From: Rhodoferax sp. | Lineage (GTDB): Bacteria; Pseudomonadota; Gammaproteobacteria; Burkholderiales; Burkholderiaceae_C | Assembly: GCA_018882485.1 (NCBI GenBank) | Contig: VERU01000183.1 | Coordinates: 1-5,846 of the forward strand | Direction: 5' to 3' | DNA length: 5,846 nucleotides | In this document: piece by piece, positions 1 to 5,846 of the stretch | Position numbering within the stretch: the stretch's first letter is position 1 | Layout of the letters: each line of letters begins with the position of its first letter | Notes under the pieces: generated by a model | Seen by the model: only the letters and a program-made list of their open reading frames with translations | What the model was told of the DNA's origin: nothing | Databases searched by the model: none | Position numbers and translations under genes: made by a program

Positions 1-1
1 G

Positions 2-415
2 GTGCGCACCCCGACCGATCTGGCAGCACGCGTGGAGGTGGTGCGCCGGCGTGACGCCTTCGAGCGCGATCCGCTGGCGTTTCGCGAGCACTGGAAGGCA
101 GGCAACGAACGCCTGCGCCGCCGGATCGTGCAGGCCCAGAAGCGCCTTGAAGGGACTTCCGTGCCGGACGGTCTGCTGCTGCAGTGTGCCCGGCTTTGCC
201 AGCAACTGGGAACGGACGGGCTGCGGGCCGAGCTGACGCTGCTGCGGGCCAGCCGGGCGCACGCGGCCCTGCGGGGGCACGAGGCCGCCGGTGAGCAGGA
301 CCTGCGCGTCGTGGCGCCCATGGCCCTGCGTCACCGCCTGCGCCGCAACCCCCTGGATGACACCGGCTCCGGCGTACGGGTGCAGCGGGCCGTGGACGAG
401 GTGCTGGGCCCATGA
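2..415 (+). CDS. bchI: Magnesium chelatase ATPase subunit I, C-terminal part (5' end outside window)
   Basis: BchI is the active AAA+ ATPase of magnesium chelatase. It forms hexameric rings with BchD and drives Mg2+ insertion into protoporphyrin IX held by BchH, in the cytoplasm. The 137 visible codons are open from the left edge and match the C-terminal helical lid region of the family. Visible landmarks, counted from base 2, are RTPTDLAARVEVVRRRDAFE (2-21), a helical stretch, TDGLRAELTLLRASRAHAAL (71-90), whose Arg75 is the probable sensor-2 arginine, and the family-typical end APMALRHRLRRNPLDD (105-120). The GTG at base 2 is an internal valine codon, not a start. Known BchI proteins are roughly 340 residues, so the Walker A and B core (about 60%) lies upstream of the window. 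The stop overlaps the bchD start as ATGA, pointing to translational coupling. The identification is supported by the BchD that follows. Confidence 0.95.
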   Translation: MRTPTDLAARVEVVRRRDAFERDPLAFREHWKAGNERLRRRIVQAQKRLEGTSVPDGLLLQCARLCQQLGTDGLRAELTLLRASRAHAALRGHEAAGEQDLRVVAPMALRHRLRRNPLDDTGSGVRVQRAVDEVLGP

Positions 416-2202
416 CCACGGGCGACGTCGACCCCGTGCCTGACGCCTGGGTCGACGCGCAGCTGGCACTGGCGGCCCTGCAGGTGGATCCGGTCGGCCT
501 GGGTGGTGTGCGCCTGCGGGCCGGACACGGGCCCGTGCGGGATGCCTGGCTGAAGCAACTGCGGCAGACGCAACCCTCCTGCATACGCATCCCGCTGCGC
601 ACCGACACCGAGCGGCTGCTGGGAGGGATGGACCTGTCGGCCACGGTCCGTCAGGGACGCCTGGTGCGGCAGCCCGGTCTGCTGGCCCAGGCCCATGGGG
701 GACTGGTGCTGTTGCCCATGGCCGAGCGACTGGACCCGCAACGGGTGGCGCAACTGACGCAGGTGCAGGAGCGGGGCGAATTGCCGACGGGTCCCAACCA
801 GGCCGCCGAGGCCGCACGGTTCGGCATCGTGGCGCTGGACGAATCGGATGCCGACGAGGCCGGCCTGGCCCCGCGGCTTGCGGACCGGCTGGGCTTGTGG
901 CTGGACCTGAGCCAGACGGACCTGTCGCAATGCCGCGAGTTGCCGGACCTGCTGAGCCCGGACGAGTGCAGCGACGCGCGGCAGCGGCTGCTCTCGATCC
1001 GGACCACGCCCCAGCAGGTGGAGGCGGTCTGCCGCATCGCGGCGCTGCTGGGCGCAGACAGCCTGCGCGCGCCGGTGCAGGCCCTGCGGCTGGCTTGCGT
1101 CCTCGCGGCACTGCAGCAACGCGATCAGGTCGACGACGACGACTTGACCACGGCGGCCCGGCTGGTGCTGGCGCCCCGTGCCACCCGCCTGCCCGGCCCT
1201 GAAACGGCCGAAGCCGAGGCGGCCCCGGCGGCCGACCCGCCGCCGCCCGATCCCGCACAGCACCCCGATCCGCCATCCGAAGACAGCCCGGCGTCGGACG
1301 AACCTGTGGGAACGCTGGCCGATCTGTTGCTGGCGGCTGCGGTGGCCAGCCTGCCGCCCCATCTGCTGGATCGCCTGCAGGCGGAGCGCAGCGCTTCCGG
1401 TCTGACGCGCGAAGCCGGCAGCAGTGGACAGGCCCGCCAGAGCCGCGACCGGGGGCGACCCCTGCCGCCCCGACCGGGCAAACCGGGTTCGGGTTCGCGG
1501 CTGCATTTGCTGGCCACCTTGCGGGCCGCAGTGCCCAGGCAGGGCTTGCGGCAACGGCCGGCGGGTGGGGCCCGCATCGCCTGGCGGGCTGAGGACTTCC
1601 ATGTTCAGCGGTTTGAACAGCGCACCCCGTCGTGCCTGATCTTTGCACTCGATGCATCGGGTTCGGCCGCCGCCCAGCGACTGGCCGAGGCCAAAGGTGC
1701 GGTCGAGCTCATGCTGCAGCAGTCTTATGCGCGGCGCGACAGCGTTTGCGTGCTGGCGTTCAGACAGCAGCAGGCCACGCTGTTGTTGCCTCCGACCCGG
1801 TCGCTGGTCCGGGCCAAGCGGGCACTGGCGGGACTGCCTGGCGGCGGCGGCACCCCGTTGGCAGCAGCGCTGCAGGCGGCGATGCAGCAGGCCCTGGCCT
1901 TGCGCCGCAACGGGTCCAGCCCGATGCTGGTGGTGCTCAGCGATGGCCGCGCCAATGTCGCGCTGTCGGGCCTGGGGGGACGGGTTCAGGCCCAGCAGGA
2001 CGCACAGGCCTGGGCCCGCCACTGGGGGCAGTCCGGCCTGCCCTCGCTGTGGGTCGACACCTCGGTGCAGCCCGACCCGCGGGCGCGCGAGCTGGCCGGC
2101 TGGATGGGCGCGAGCTACTTCCCCATGCCGCATGTACAGGCTCAGCGCATGGCCTCGGTGGTGCAGGACCTGAGCCAGCCACTGCGGCGGCGGGCGAACT
2201 GA
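412..2202 (+). CDS. bchD: Magnesium chelatase subunit D (BchD)
   Basis: BchD is the non-catalytic AAA+/VWA subunit of magnesium chelatase; it pairs with BchI rings and contacts the porphyrin-carrying BchH. The 596 residues show the usual three parts. An N-terminal AAA+-like domain (about 1-260) has no canonical Walker A (GHGPVRDAW where GxxxxGK[ST] is expected) and no acidic Walker B pair (LVLLPMAERL), as is normal in purple-bacterial BchD. A proline- and acid-rich linker follows (about 262-300). The C-terminal part has a basic RGRPLPPRPGKPG stretch, TLRAAVPRQ, and a VWA/integrin-I domain with an intact MIDAS: DASGS at 414-418, GGGGTP at 477-482 with Thr481, and LSDGRAN with Asp511. The ATG lies in the ATGA overlap with bchI, with GAGG at 398-401 ten bases upstream. 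bchO begins one base after the stop. A very long reading frame on the opposite strand is a GC-rich shadow. Confidence 0.96.
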   Translation: MTTGDVDPVPDAWVDAQLALAALQVDPVGLGGVRLRAGHGPVRDAWLKQLRQTQPSCIRIPLRTDTERLLGGMDLSATVRQGRLVRQPGLLAQAHGGLVLLPMAERLDPQRVAQLTQVQERGELPTGPNQAAEAARFGIVALDESDADEAGLAPRLADRLGLWLDLSQTDLSQCRELPDLLSPDECSDARQRLLSIRTTPQQVEAVCRIAALLGADSLRAPVQALRLACVLAALQQRDQVDDDDLTTAARLVLAPRATRLPGPETAEAEAAPAADPPPPDPAQHPDPPSEDSPASDEPVGTLADLLLAAAVASLPPHLLDRLQAERSASGLTREAGSSGQARQSRDRGRPLPPRPGKPGSGSRLHLLATLRAAVPRQGLRQRPAGGARIAWRAEDFHVQRFEQRTPSCLIFALDASGSAAAQRLAEAKGAVELMLQQSYARRDSVCVLAFRQQQATLLLPPTRSLVRAKRALAGLPGGGGTPLAAALQAAMQQALALRRNGSSPMLVVLSDGRANVALSGLGGRVQAQQDAQAWARHWGQSGLPSLWVDTSVQPDPRARELAGWMGASYFPMPHVQAQRMASVVQDLSQPLRRRAN

Positions 2203-2203
2203 C

Positions 2204-3106
2204 ATGTGGGCCGGACTGCATGCGCCGATGGATTGGCGCGACTGGCAGGATCGTTGGCCTCATGCGTGGCACAGCCGGTTTGTCGACCTGCCGGAGCAAC
2301 ACTGGCACGTTCAGGTATCCGGCCAGGGACCGGTGCTGCTGCTGCTGCATGGAACGGGTGCATCCACCCATTCCTGGCGCGATCTGATCCCGGTGCTGGA
2401 GCCGCATTGCACGGTGGTGCGGCCGGACCTGCCTGGCCATGCCTTCAGCCCGCTGCACGCAGGCCACCCACCTTCGCTGGGCCACATCGCCACCAGCCTG
2501 TGCCATTTGCTGGACCGCCTCGGTCTGTGGCCGGCAGCCATTGCCGGCCACTCTGCGGGCGCCGCCGTGGCGGCCCGGCTGATGCTGGACCAGCCGGACC
2601 GTCCCGTCCCGCTGCTGATCGGGCTGAACCCGGCCTGGCTGCCACTGCACGGCCTGGCGGCCTGGCTGTTTCCTCCAAGTGCAAGGCTGCTGGCCCTGAA
2701 TCCGCTGGCGGCGCGGCTGATCGCGGCGCAGGCAGCCCGTACACAACTGGTGCGCCGCCTGATCGAGATGACCGGATCGCATCTGGATGCCGCAGGGCTG
2801 GAGGGCTATCAGCGGCTGCTGCAGTCAGCGGCTCACGTGCAAGGTGTGCTGAGCATGATGGCCGCCTGGAATCTGGACGATCTGGAAGTCCGGCTGGGTC
2901 AGATCAGGGGAGCGGTTCGCATCCACCTGGGCGGGGCGGATCGCACGATACCCGGCCATCTGGTGCGCGACGCACTGGTCCGCATGCCGCAGGCCCAGGT
3001 GCTGCGCGTGCCAGGACTGGGACATCTCGCCCACGAGGAGCAACCCGTGGAAACCGCTACAACCCTGCTTCGGTGGCTGGCCGAGACACGGCACCCGGGT
3101 GGCTGA
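2204..3106 (+). CDS. bchO: BchO, alpha/beta-hydrolase-fold magnesium chelatase accessory protein
   Basis: This 300-residue protein has the alpha/beta hydrolase layout. It shows an oxyanion-hole motif VLLLLHGTGASTHSW (about 44-58), RPDLPGHAFS (73-82), a nucleophile elbow GHSAG with Ser117, an acid in LGGADRTIPGH (Asp246), and a late histidine in VPGLGHLAHEEQP (His274). All three catalytic residues are therefore in place. There is no convincing signal peptide, so it is probably cytoplasmic or membrane-associated. The family is found next to bchI and bchD in purple bacteria and is annotated as a magnesium chelatase accessory protein; its substrate is not established as far as I know. The chosen ATG is one base after the bchD stop, which favours coupled re-initiation, because no good Shine-Dalgarno precedes it. 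Met9 (base 2228, MDWRDWQDRWPH) is an alternative start that resembles the N-terminus of relatives. The gene converges on bchP across 26 bp. Confidence 0.92.
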   Translation: MWAGLHAPMDWRDWQDRWPHAWHSRFVDLPEQHWHVQVSGQGPVLLLLHGTGASTHSWRDLIPVLEPHCTVVRPDLPGHAFSPLHAGHPPSLGHIATSLCHLLDRLGLWPAAIAGHSAGAAVAARLMLDQPDRPVPLLIGLNPAWLPLHGLAAWLFPPSARLLALNPLAARLIAAQAARTQLVRRLIEMTGSHLDAAGLEGYQRLLQSAAHVQGVLSMMAAWNLDDLEVRLGQIRGAVRIHLGGADRTIPGHLVRDALVRMPQAQVLRVPGLGHLAHEEQPVETATTLLRWLAETRHPGG

Positions 3107-3136
3107 TCCGTCACCGGGTTACGGAGTGACGCTCAG
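3103..3136. terminator. Possible shared bidirectional terminator between bchO and bchP
   Basis: The 26-bp gap between the two converging operons contains an inverted repeat: CGTCAC (3109-3114) pairs with GTGACG (3126-3131) around an 11-base loop. It extends, past a small asymmetric bulge, to CTGA (3103-3106) pairing with TCAG (3133-3136). The outer arms contain the two stop codons. A competing repeat, TCCGT (3107-3111) with ACGGA (3121-3125), sits inside the same stretch. There is no T-run on either strand, so it is not a textbook intrinsic terminator. It may be a weak or factor-assisted one, an RNA-end stabiliser, or chance. Confidence 0.3.
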
Positions 3137-4326
3137 GTGCGGACCAGGCCAAAGAGATGGGCCAGGTCCTTGAAGAAGATGCGCACATGGGCCATGGGGT
3201 TGCGCCGCACCAGTTCCTTGTTCATGTAAGACTCGAAGGTGAGTCGCTGCACATCGCGGTCCTCACAGATCTTGACGAATCGCTCCCGCCGGCGATCGTT
3301 CTGGTACCAGAAGTGCTGCATCACGCCCAGCACCCAGAAAACCCGGCCGTGCTGCCGCAGAAACCGCCGGCGCGCCTGCTTGAGGCAGGTCGGTTCGCCG
3401 GTCAGCAAGGCCTGATGCACCGCATCGGCCACCATGCGACCGCAAGCCATCGCGTAGTAGATGCCCTCGCCCGACGCCGGCGCCACCACGCCAGCGGCAT
3501 CCCCTGCGAGCACCACATCGCGTCCGTTGTCCCAGCGCGGCAATGGCTTGAGCGGAATCGGCGCACCCTCACGTCGCAGGGTCTCGGTCCCCGCCAGGCC
3601 AGCCACCCGGCGCAATCCCGCCACCGAGCCGCGCAACGAGAAACCCTTGTCAGCGCTGCCTGTGCCCACACTCACCGTATCGCCATGCGGGAACACCCAG
3701 CCATAGAAGTCCGGCGAGATCCAGCCCTGGTAGTACACATCGCAACGGTCCGGATCGTGCTGCGGATCGTTTTGAGGCGCGCGCACGATCTCGTGGTAGG
3801 CAAACACATAGCGGGTGCGGTCCGCCCCCTCGATGGCCTGACGCGCCACCTCGGAACGGGCTCCATCGGCCCCCACCACCATGCGGGCGCGCACACTCCG
3901 GGCGTCGCCCAGTCCGTGTCGACCCACATCCTGAAAATGCACCCGGGCGACGCCATCCTCGTCGCGGGTGATGCGATCAAAGGCCCCTCGCCAGCGGATG
4001 GCGCCATGGGCAGCAGCCCGCTCGCGCAGGTACTCGTCGAAGGTATCGCGGTTGACCATGCCGACGAACCCGTTGTCGATCGGGATGTCGACGCGGTTGT
4101 CCTTGGGCGAGATCATGCGTGCGCACCGCACCCGAGCGACCAGCAGGTGATCCGGTATGGCAAAGTCCTTGATCAACCGGGGGGGAATCGCTCCCCCGCA
4201 GGGCTTGGTCCGGCTCTGCCGATCCAGCAGCATCACCGTGTGACCCTGGCGCGCCAGATCATCGGCCACCACGGAACCGCTGGGTCCTCCACCAACGACG
4301 ACGACGTCGAATTGCGTTGCGTTCAC
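3133..4326 (-). CDS. bchP: Geranylgeranyl reductase (bacteriochlorophyll phytyl-tail reductase)
   Basis: BchP is an NADPH-dependent flavoprotein that reduces three double bonds of the geranylgeranyl tail to phytyl, on geranylgeranyl-bacteriochlorophyll and/or the free diphosphate; it is the last step of bacteriochlorophyll a synthesis. The 397 residues fit the family length. Visible features are the FAD dinucleotide-binding motif GGGPSG (12-17), Asp35 ending beta-strand 2 (MLLDRQSRTKPCGGAIPPRL, 32-51), VVGADGARSEVARQA, YVFAYHEIVRAP, CDVYYQGWISPDFYGWVFPH, and the second FAD motif GDAAGVVAPASGEGIYYAM beginning at Gly275-Asp276. The C-terminus YMNKELVRRNP...RIFFKDLAHLFGL is characteristic of BchP. 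I chose the GTG at 4326: it overlaps the upstream stop as GTGA, has AAAGGG about seven bases upstream, and puts the Rossmann strand right at the N-terminus. An ATG at 4434 in the same frame would add 36 unrelated residues inside the pucC-like gene. No key residue appears missing. Confidence 0.96.
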   Translation of the reverse strand: MNATQFDVVVVGGGPSGSVVADDLARQGHTVMLLDRQSRTKPCGGAIPPRLIKDFAIPDHLLVARVRCARMISPKDNRVDIPIDNGFVGMVNRDTFDEYLRERAAAHGAIRWRGAFDRITRDEDGVARVHFQDVGRHGLGDARSVRARMVVGADGARSEVARQAIEGADRTRYVFAYHEIVRAPQNDPQHDPDRCDVYYQGWISPDFYGWVFPHGDTVSVGTGSADKGFSLRGSVAGLRRVAGLAGTETLRREGAPIPLKPLPRWDNGRDVVLAGDAAGVVAPASGEGIYYAMACGRMVADAVHQALLTGEPTCLKQARRRFLRQHGRVFWVLGVMQHFWYQNDRRRERFVKICEDRDVQRLTFESYMNKELVRRNPMAHVRIFFKDLAHLFGLVRT

Positions 4327-5690
4327 GTTTGCACCCTTTCCAGTTCCGAAATCAATCGACCGCGCGGTACCGGCTGGCCGGCTCCCAGGCGGATGACCCA
4401 CAGGGCACACAGGGCCGACAGCACGAACATGCACCCCTCCAGCGCAAAAACCGAGGTGTAGGCCGGCTGCGCTGCACCGAGAACCCAGCGCGCCAGATCA
4501 CTGAGGGCGGTCCCGCCCACACCGCCCAGGCCAAAGGCCACGGCCTGTGCCGCGCCCCACAGACCCATGCGCGTGCCCTCGCGCCCCTGCCGGCCCTGGG
4601 TGGACAGGCGCATCATGGTGGCGATGGCCGCGATGGAGAATGTTCCATTGGCAAACCCCAGAGCGGCGACGTTGGCGCGCAAGGGCCAGTCGGGGCCATG
4701 CAGGCTGCCCCAGGCCAGCCCGACCATGGCGAGGGCGGATCCCAGGCAGCCCCAGACCATCCAGCGGGTGACGGAACCCAAACGGCCGCGTACAGGACCC
4801 CAGCCGGCCAGAGCCACCCACAACATGCCGGCCAGCACACTGGCATGCTGCAGGCCCGACAACTGCGTGGTCTGGCCCGGGCTCATGCCGAAGACTTCAC
4901 CGGCAAAAGGCTCGAGCACCAGGTCCTGGGTGCTGTAGGCCAGCATGGAGAAAAACACGAAGACCGTGAACACGCGCGCCTGGGGCTCGGACCAGACCTC
5001 CCGGAGTGCCACAAGAAACGCATTCCAGCCTGGACGCCGGGCTGGCAAACCACGGCCCAATCCGGCCGAAGCGGCACCCTCGAGGCGCCAGAGACACAGC
5101 GTCACGATCAGGATCACCACGGCACCCAGACCGGCACTCACCGCGACCAGTCGTTCTGGCGAATAGGGATCGATCAGACGCCCTACGGTGACGGCCGTGA
5201 CCGCGAACCCGAAGATCATCATCATCCAGACGGCGGTTGCGGCCGGTGCCCTCAGCCCATCGGGTACCCGCTTGGCCATCAGGACCAGCAGCGAGGTTCC
5301 GCTGGCACTGACTCCCACACCGATCAGGCTGAAGGCCAGCACGGCCAGCGCCAGCCCGGCCACCCAGTCCTGCGCCATCCAGGCGGTGGCGAGTGCGGCC
5401 AGCACCCCGCCGACCGCCAGCACCACGGTACCGCCGAGCATCCAGGGGGTACAGCGTCGTCCCCGGTCTGCACCGAATCCCATGCGGGGCCGGACCAGCT
5501 GAACCACGTAATGCCAGCCGACCAGCAAACCGGGCACCAGAGCGGGCAGGGCCAGTTCCACGACCATGATGCGGTTGAGCGTGGACGTGGTGAGAACCAC
5601 CACCGCGCCCAGACAGGCCTGCACCAATCCCAGCCGCAGCACCTGCCAGATTCCGAAAGGGACGGCACCCTCCACCATGACCGGGCTCAT
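4323..5690 (-). CDS. PucC-like (BCD/LhaA family) light-harvesting complex assembly membrane protein
   Basis: This is a 455-residue polytopic protein of the PucC/LhaA/Bch2 family, a branch of the major facilitator superfamily that promotes assembly of bacteriochlorophyll light-harvesting complexes in the inner membrane. By eye there are about twelve hydrophobic segments, near 21-40, 43-62, 84-104, 112-139, 152-172, 182-201, 238-256, 276-297, 307-328, 338-358, 375-398 and 412-435, with a basic loop around 202-235. Family landmarks are STLNRIMVVELALPA (36-50), HYVVQLVRPRMGFGADRGRR (60-79), QDLVLEPFAGEVFGMSPGQT (255-274) and the EGTRMGLWGAAQAVAFGLGG stretch (371-390). The ATG at 5690 overlaps the bchG stop as ATGA and has GAGG eight bases upstream; an open GTG at 5750 exists but gives an unrelated extension. 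Its place between bchG and bchP matches the orf428/bch2 gene of Rhodobacter, so it is probably that paralogue and not the puc-operon pucC itself. The exact substrate is not known. Confidence 0.92.
   Translation of the reverse strand: MSPVMVEGAVPFGIWQVLRLGLVQACLGAVVVLTTSTLNRIMVVELALPALVPGLLVGWHYVVQLVRPRMGFGADRGRRCTPWMLGGTVVLAVGGVLAALATAWMAQDWVAGLALAVLAFSLIGVGVSASGTSLLVLMAKRVPDGLRAPAATAVWMMMIFGFAVTAVTVGRLIDPYSPERLVAVSAGLGAVVILIVTLCLWRLEGAASAGLGRGLPARRPGWNAFLVALREVWSEPQARVFTVFVFFSMLAYSTQDLVLEPFAGEVFGMSPGQTTQLSGLQHASVLAGMLWVALAGWGPVRGRLGSVTRWMVWGCLGSALAMVGLAWGSLHGPDWPLRANVAALGFANGTFSIAAIATMMRLSTQGRQGREGTRMGLWGAAQAVAFGLGGVGGTALSDLARWVLGAAQPAYTSVFALEGCMFVLSALCALWVIRLGAGQPVPRGRLISELERVQT
4334..4341 (-). 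promoter_or_regulatory. Ribosome binding site of bchP
   Basis: The minus strand reads GGAAAGGG here, ending seven bases before the GTG start of bchP and lying inside the last codons of the pucC-like gene. It supports GTG at 4326 as the start, with ribosomes both recruited directly and coupled from the upstream gene. Confidence 0.65.
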
Positions 5691-5846
5691 CCCCCCTGCC
5701 TCAAAGACCAGGCGCTGACCATCATCCCGGCTACCAGCAAAGGCACACACAAGCCGCTCAGCCGGCGGGCCTGGGCGATCGACCCGGCGAGAAACGACCG
5801 CATAAACGGCAACTGCGACGTGGCCAGAGCCAGCACCGCCAGGGCG
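5687..5846 (-). CDS. bchG: Bacteriochlorophyll synthase, C-terminal end (5' part outside window)
   Basis: Translating the minus strand from base 5845 gives 52 codons ending in TGA at 5689-5687. The peptide is hydrophobic with a basic middle: LALATSQLPFMRSFLAGS, then IAQARRLSGLCVPLLVAG, then MMVSAWSLRQGG. This fits the last two membrane segments and short basic loop of BchG, whose family ends in a pattern like MRxFLxxP...A...SGxGVPLxVxGMMVSAxxLR. BchG is a membrane prenyltransferase of the UbiA superfamily; it esterifies bacteriochlorophyllide a with geranylgeranyl diphosphate. Its aspartate-rich catalytic motifs lie outside the window, so the call rests on this tail plus position: bchG, pucC-like gene and bchP in this order is a known purple-bacterial arrangement. 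The stop overlaps the next start as ATGA. Confidence 0.85.
   Translation of the reverse strand, partial: ALAVLALATSQLPFMRSFLAGSIAQARRLSGLCVPLLVAGMMVSAWSLRQGG
5699..5702 (-). promoter_or_regulatory. Ribosome binding site of the pucC-like gene
   Basis: The minus strand reads GAGG here, eight bases before the ATG at 5690 and within the last codons of bchG. Together with the ATGA overlap it supports this start over in-frame GTG or ATG alternatives. The intervening G-run could also pair with the anti-Shine-Dalgarno but is too close to the ATG to be ideal. Confidence 0.55.

Noticed and set aside
1841..1851. A GGC repeat run in bchD
   Set aside because: It encodes the conserved GGGGT loop of the MIDAS site, so it is a coding constraint and not a microsatellite of interest.
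331..2205. A 624-codon open frame on the minus strand opposite bchD
   Set aside because: It is antisense to a clear BchD with intact domains. Its translation is low-complexity, rich in Gln, Arg, Gly and Pro, and shows no recognisable domain; it is explained by high GC suppressing stop codons.
2333..2348. A short run of CTG repeats in bchO
   Set aside because: It encodes the conserved hydrophobic strand VLLLLH before the oxyanion motif. The codon bias for CTG explains it, and it is too short to call a functional repeat.
1632..2387. A 251-codon plus-strand frame overlapping the end of bchD and the start of bchO
   Set aside because: It lies in a different frame from two well-supported genes, and its Ala/Gly/Arg-rich sequence is typical of GC-rich shadows.
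1937..2782. A 281-codon minus-strand frame across the bchD-bchO junction
   Set aside because: It crosses two confident plus-strand genes and has no domain pattern.
3107..3132. A promoter or PpsR/CrtJ-type operator in the only intergenic gap
   Set aside because: Both neighbours end here instead of starting, and 26 bp is too short. No TGT-N12-ACA arrangement is present in the gap.
3157..4461. A 434-codon open frame on the plus strand opposite bchP
   Set aside because: It mirrors the real BchP gene. The product is rich in His, Ala and Arg with no family signature, so it is a shadow frame.

Overview
The window is an internal piece of the photosynthesis gene cluster of a high-GC, bacteriochlorophyll-making purple (or aerobic anoxygenic phototrophic) proteobacterium. 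Every gene is a bacteriochlorophyll a biosynthesis or pigment-protein assembly gene, and the set and order (bchI-bchD-bchO; bchG-pucC-like-bchP) are well known from purple bacteria. The protein sequences look proteobacterial. A beta-proteobacterium of the Burkholderiales is my best guess, but nothing in the window fixes the class, and a gamma- or alpha-proteobacterium is not excluded.

Layout. On the + strand, from the left edge: the 3' end of bchI (2-415, cut by the window edge), bchD (412-2202) and bchO (2204-3106). On the - strand, read from the right edge: the 3' end of bchG (5846-5687, cut by the window edge), a pucC-like MFS transporter-fold gene (5690-4323) and bchP (4326-3133). The two groups converge tail to tail over a 26-bp gap (3107-3132), the only noncoding stretch longer than one base. 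It holds an imperfect inverted repeat that spans both stop codons and may be a shared weak terminator. There is no promoter-sized gap, RNA gene, mobile element or CRISPR array. Promoters for both groups must lie outside the window.

How the genes work together. BchI and BchD, with BchH encoded elsewhere, form the magnesium chelatase that commits protoporphyrin IX to bacteriochlorophyll; BchO is a hydrolase-fold accessory protein whose reaction is not established. At the other end of the pathway BchG esterifies bacteriochlorophyllide a with geranylgeranyl diphosphate and BchP reduces the tail to phytyl. The PucC-like membrane protein encoded between them probably helps place finished pigment in light-harvesting complexes. 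Junctions inside each group are overlaps or a 1-bp gap (ATGA, tgaCatg, ATGA, GTGA), so both groups look like translationally coupled operons.

I found no undescribed system. The points most worth a second look are the unresolved role of BchO, the pigment-handling arrangement of the bchG operon, the palindromic gap between the operons, and the start sites of pucC and bchP, which are easily mis-called.
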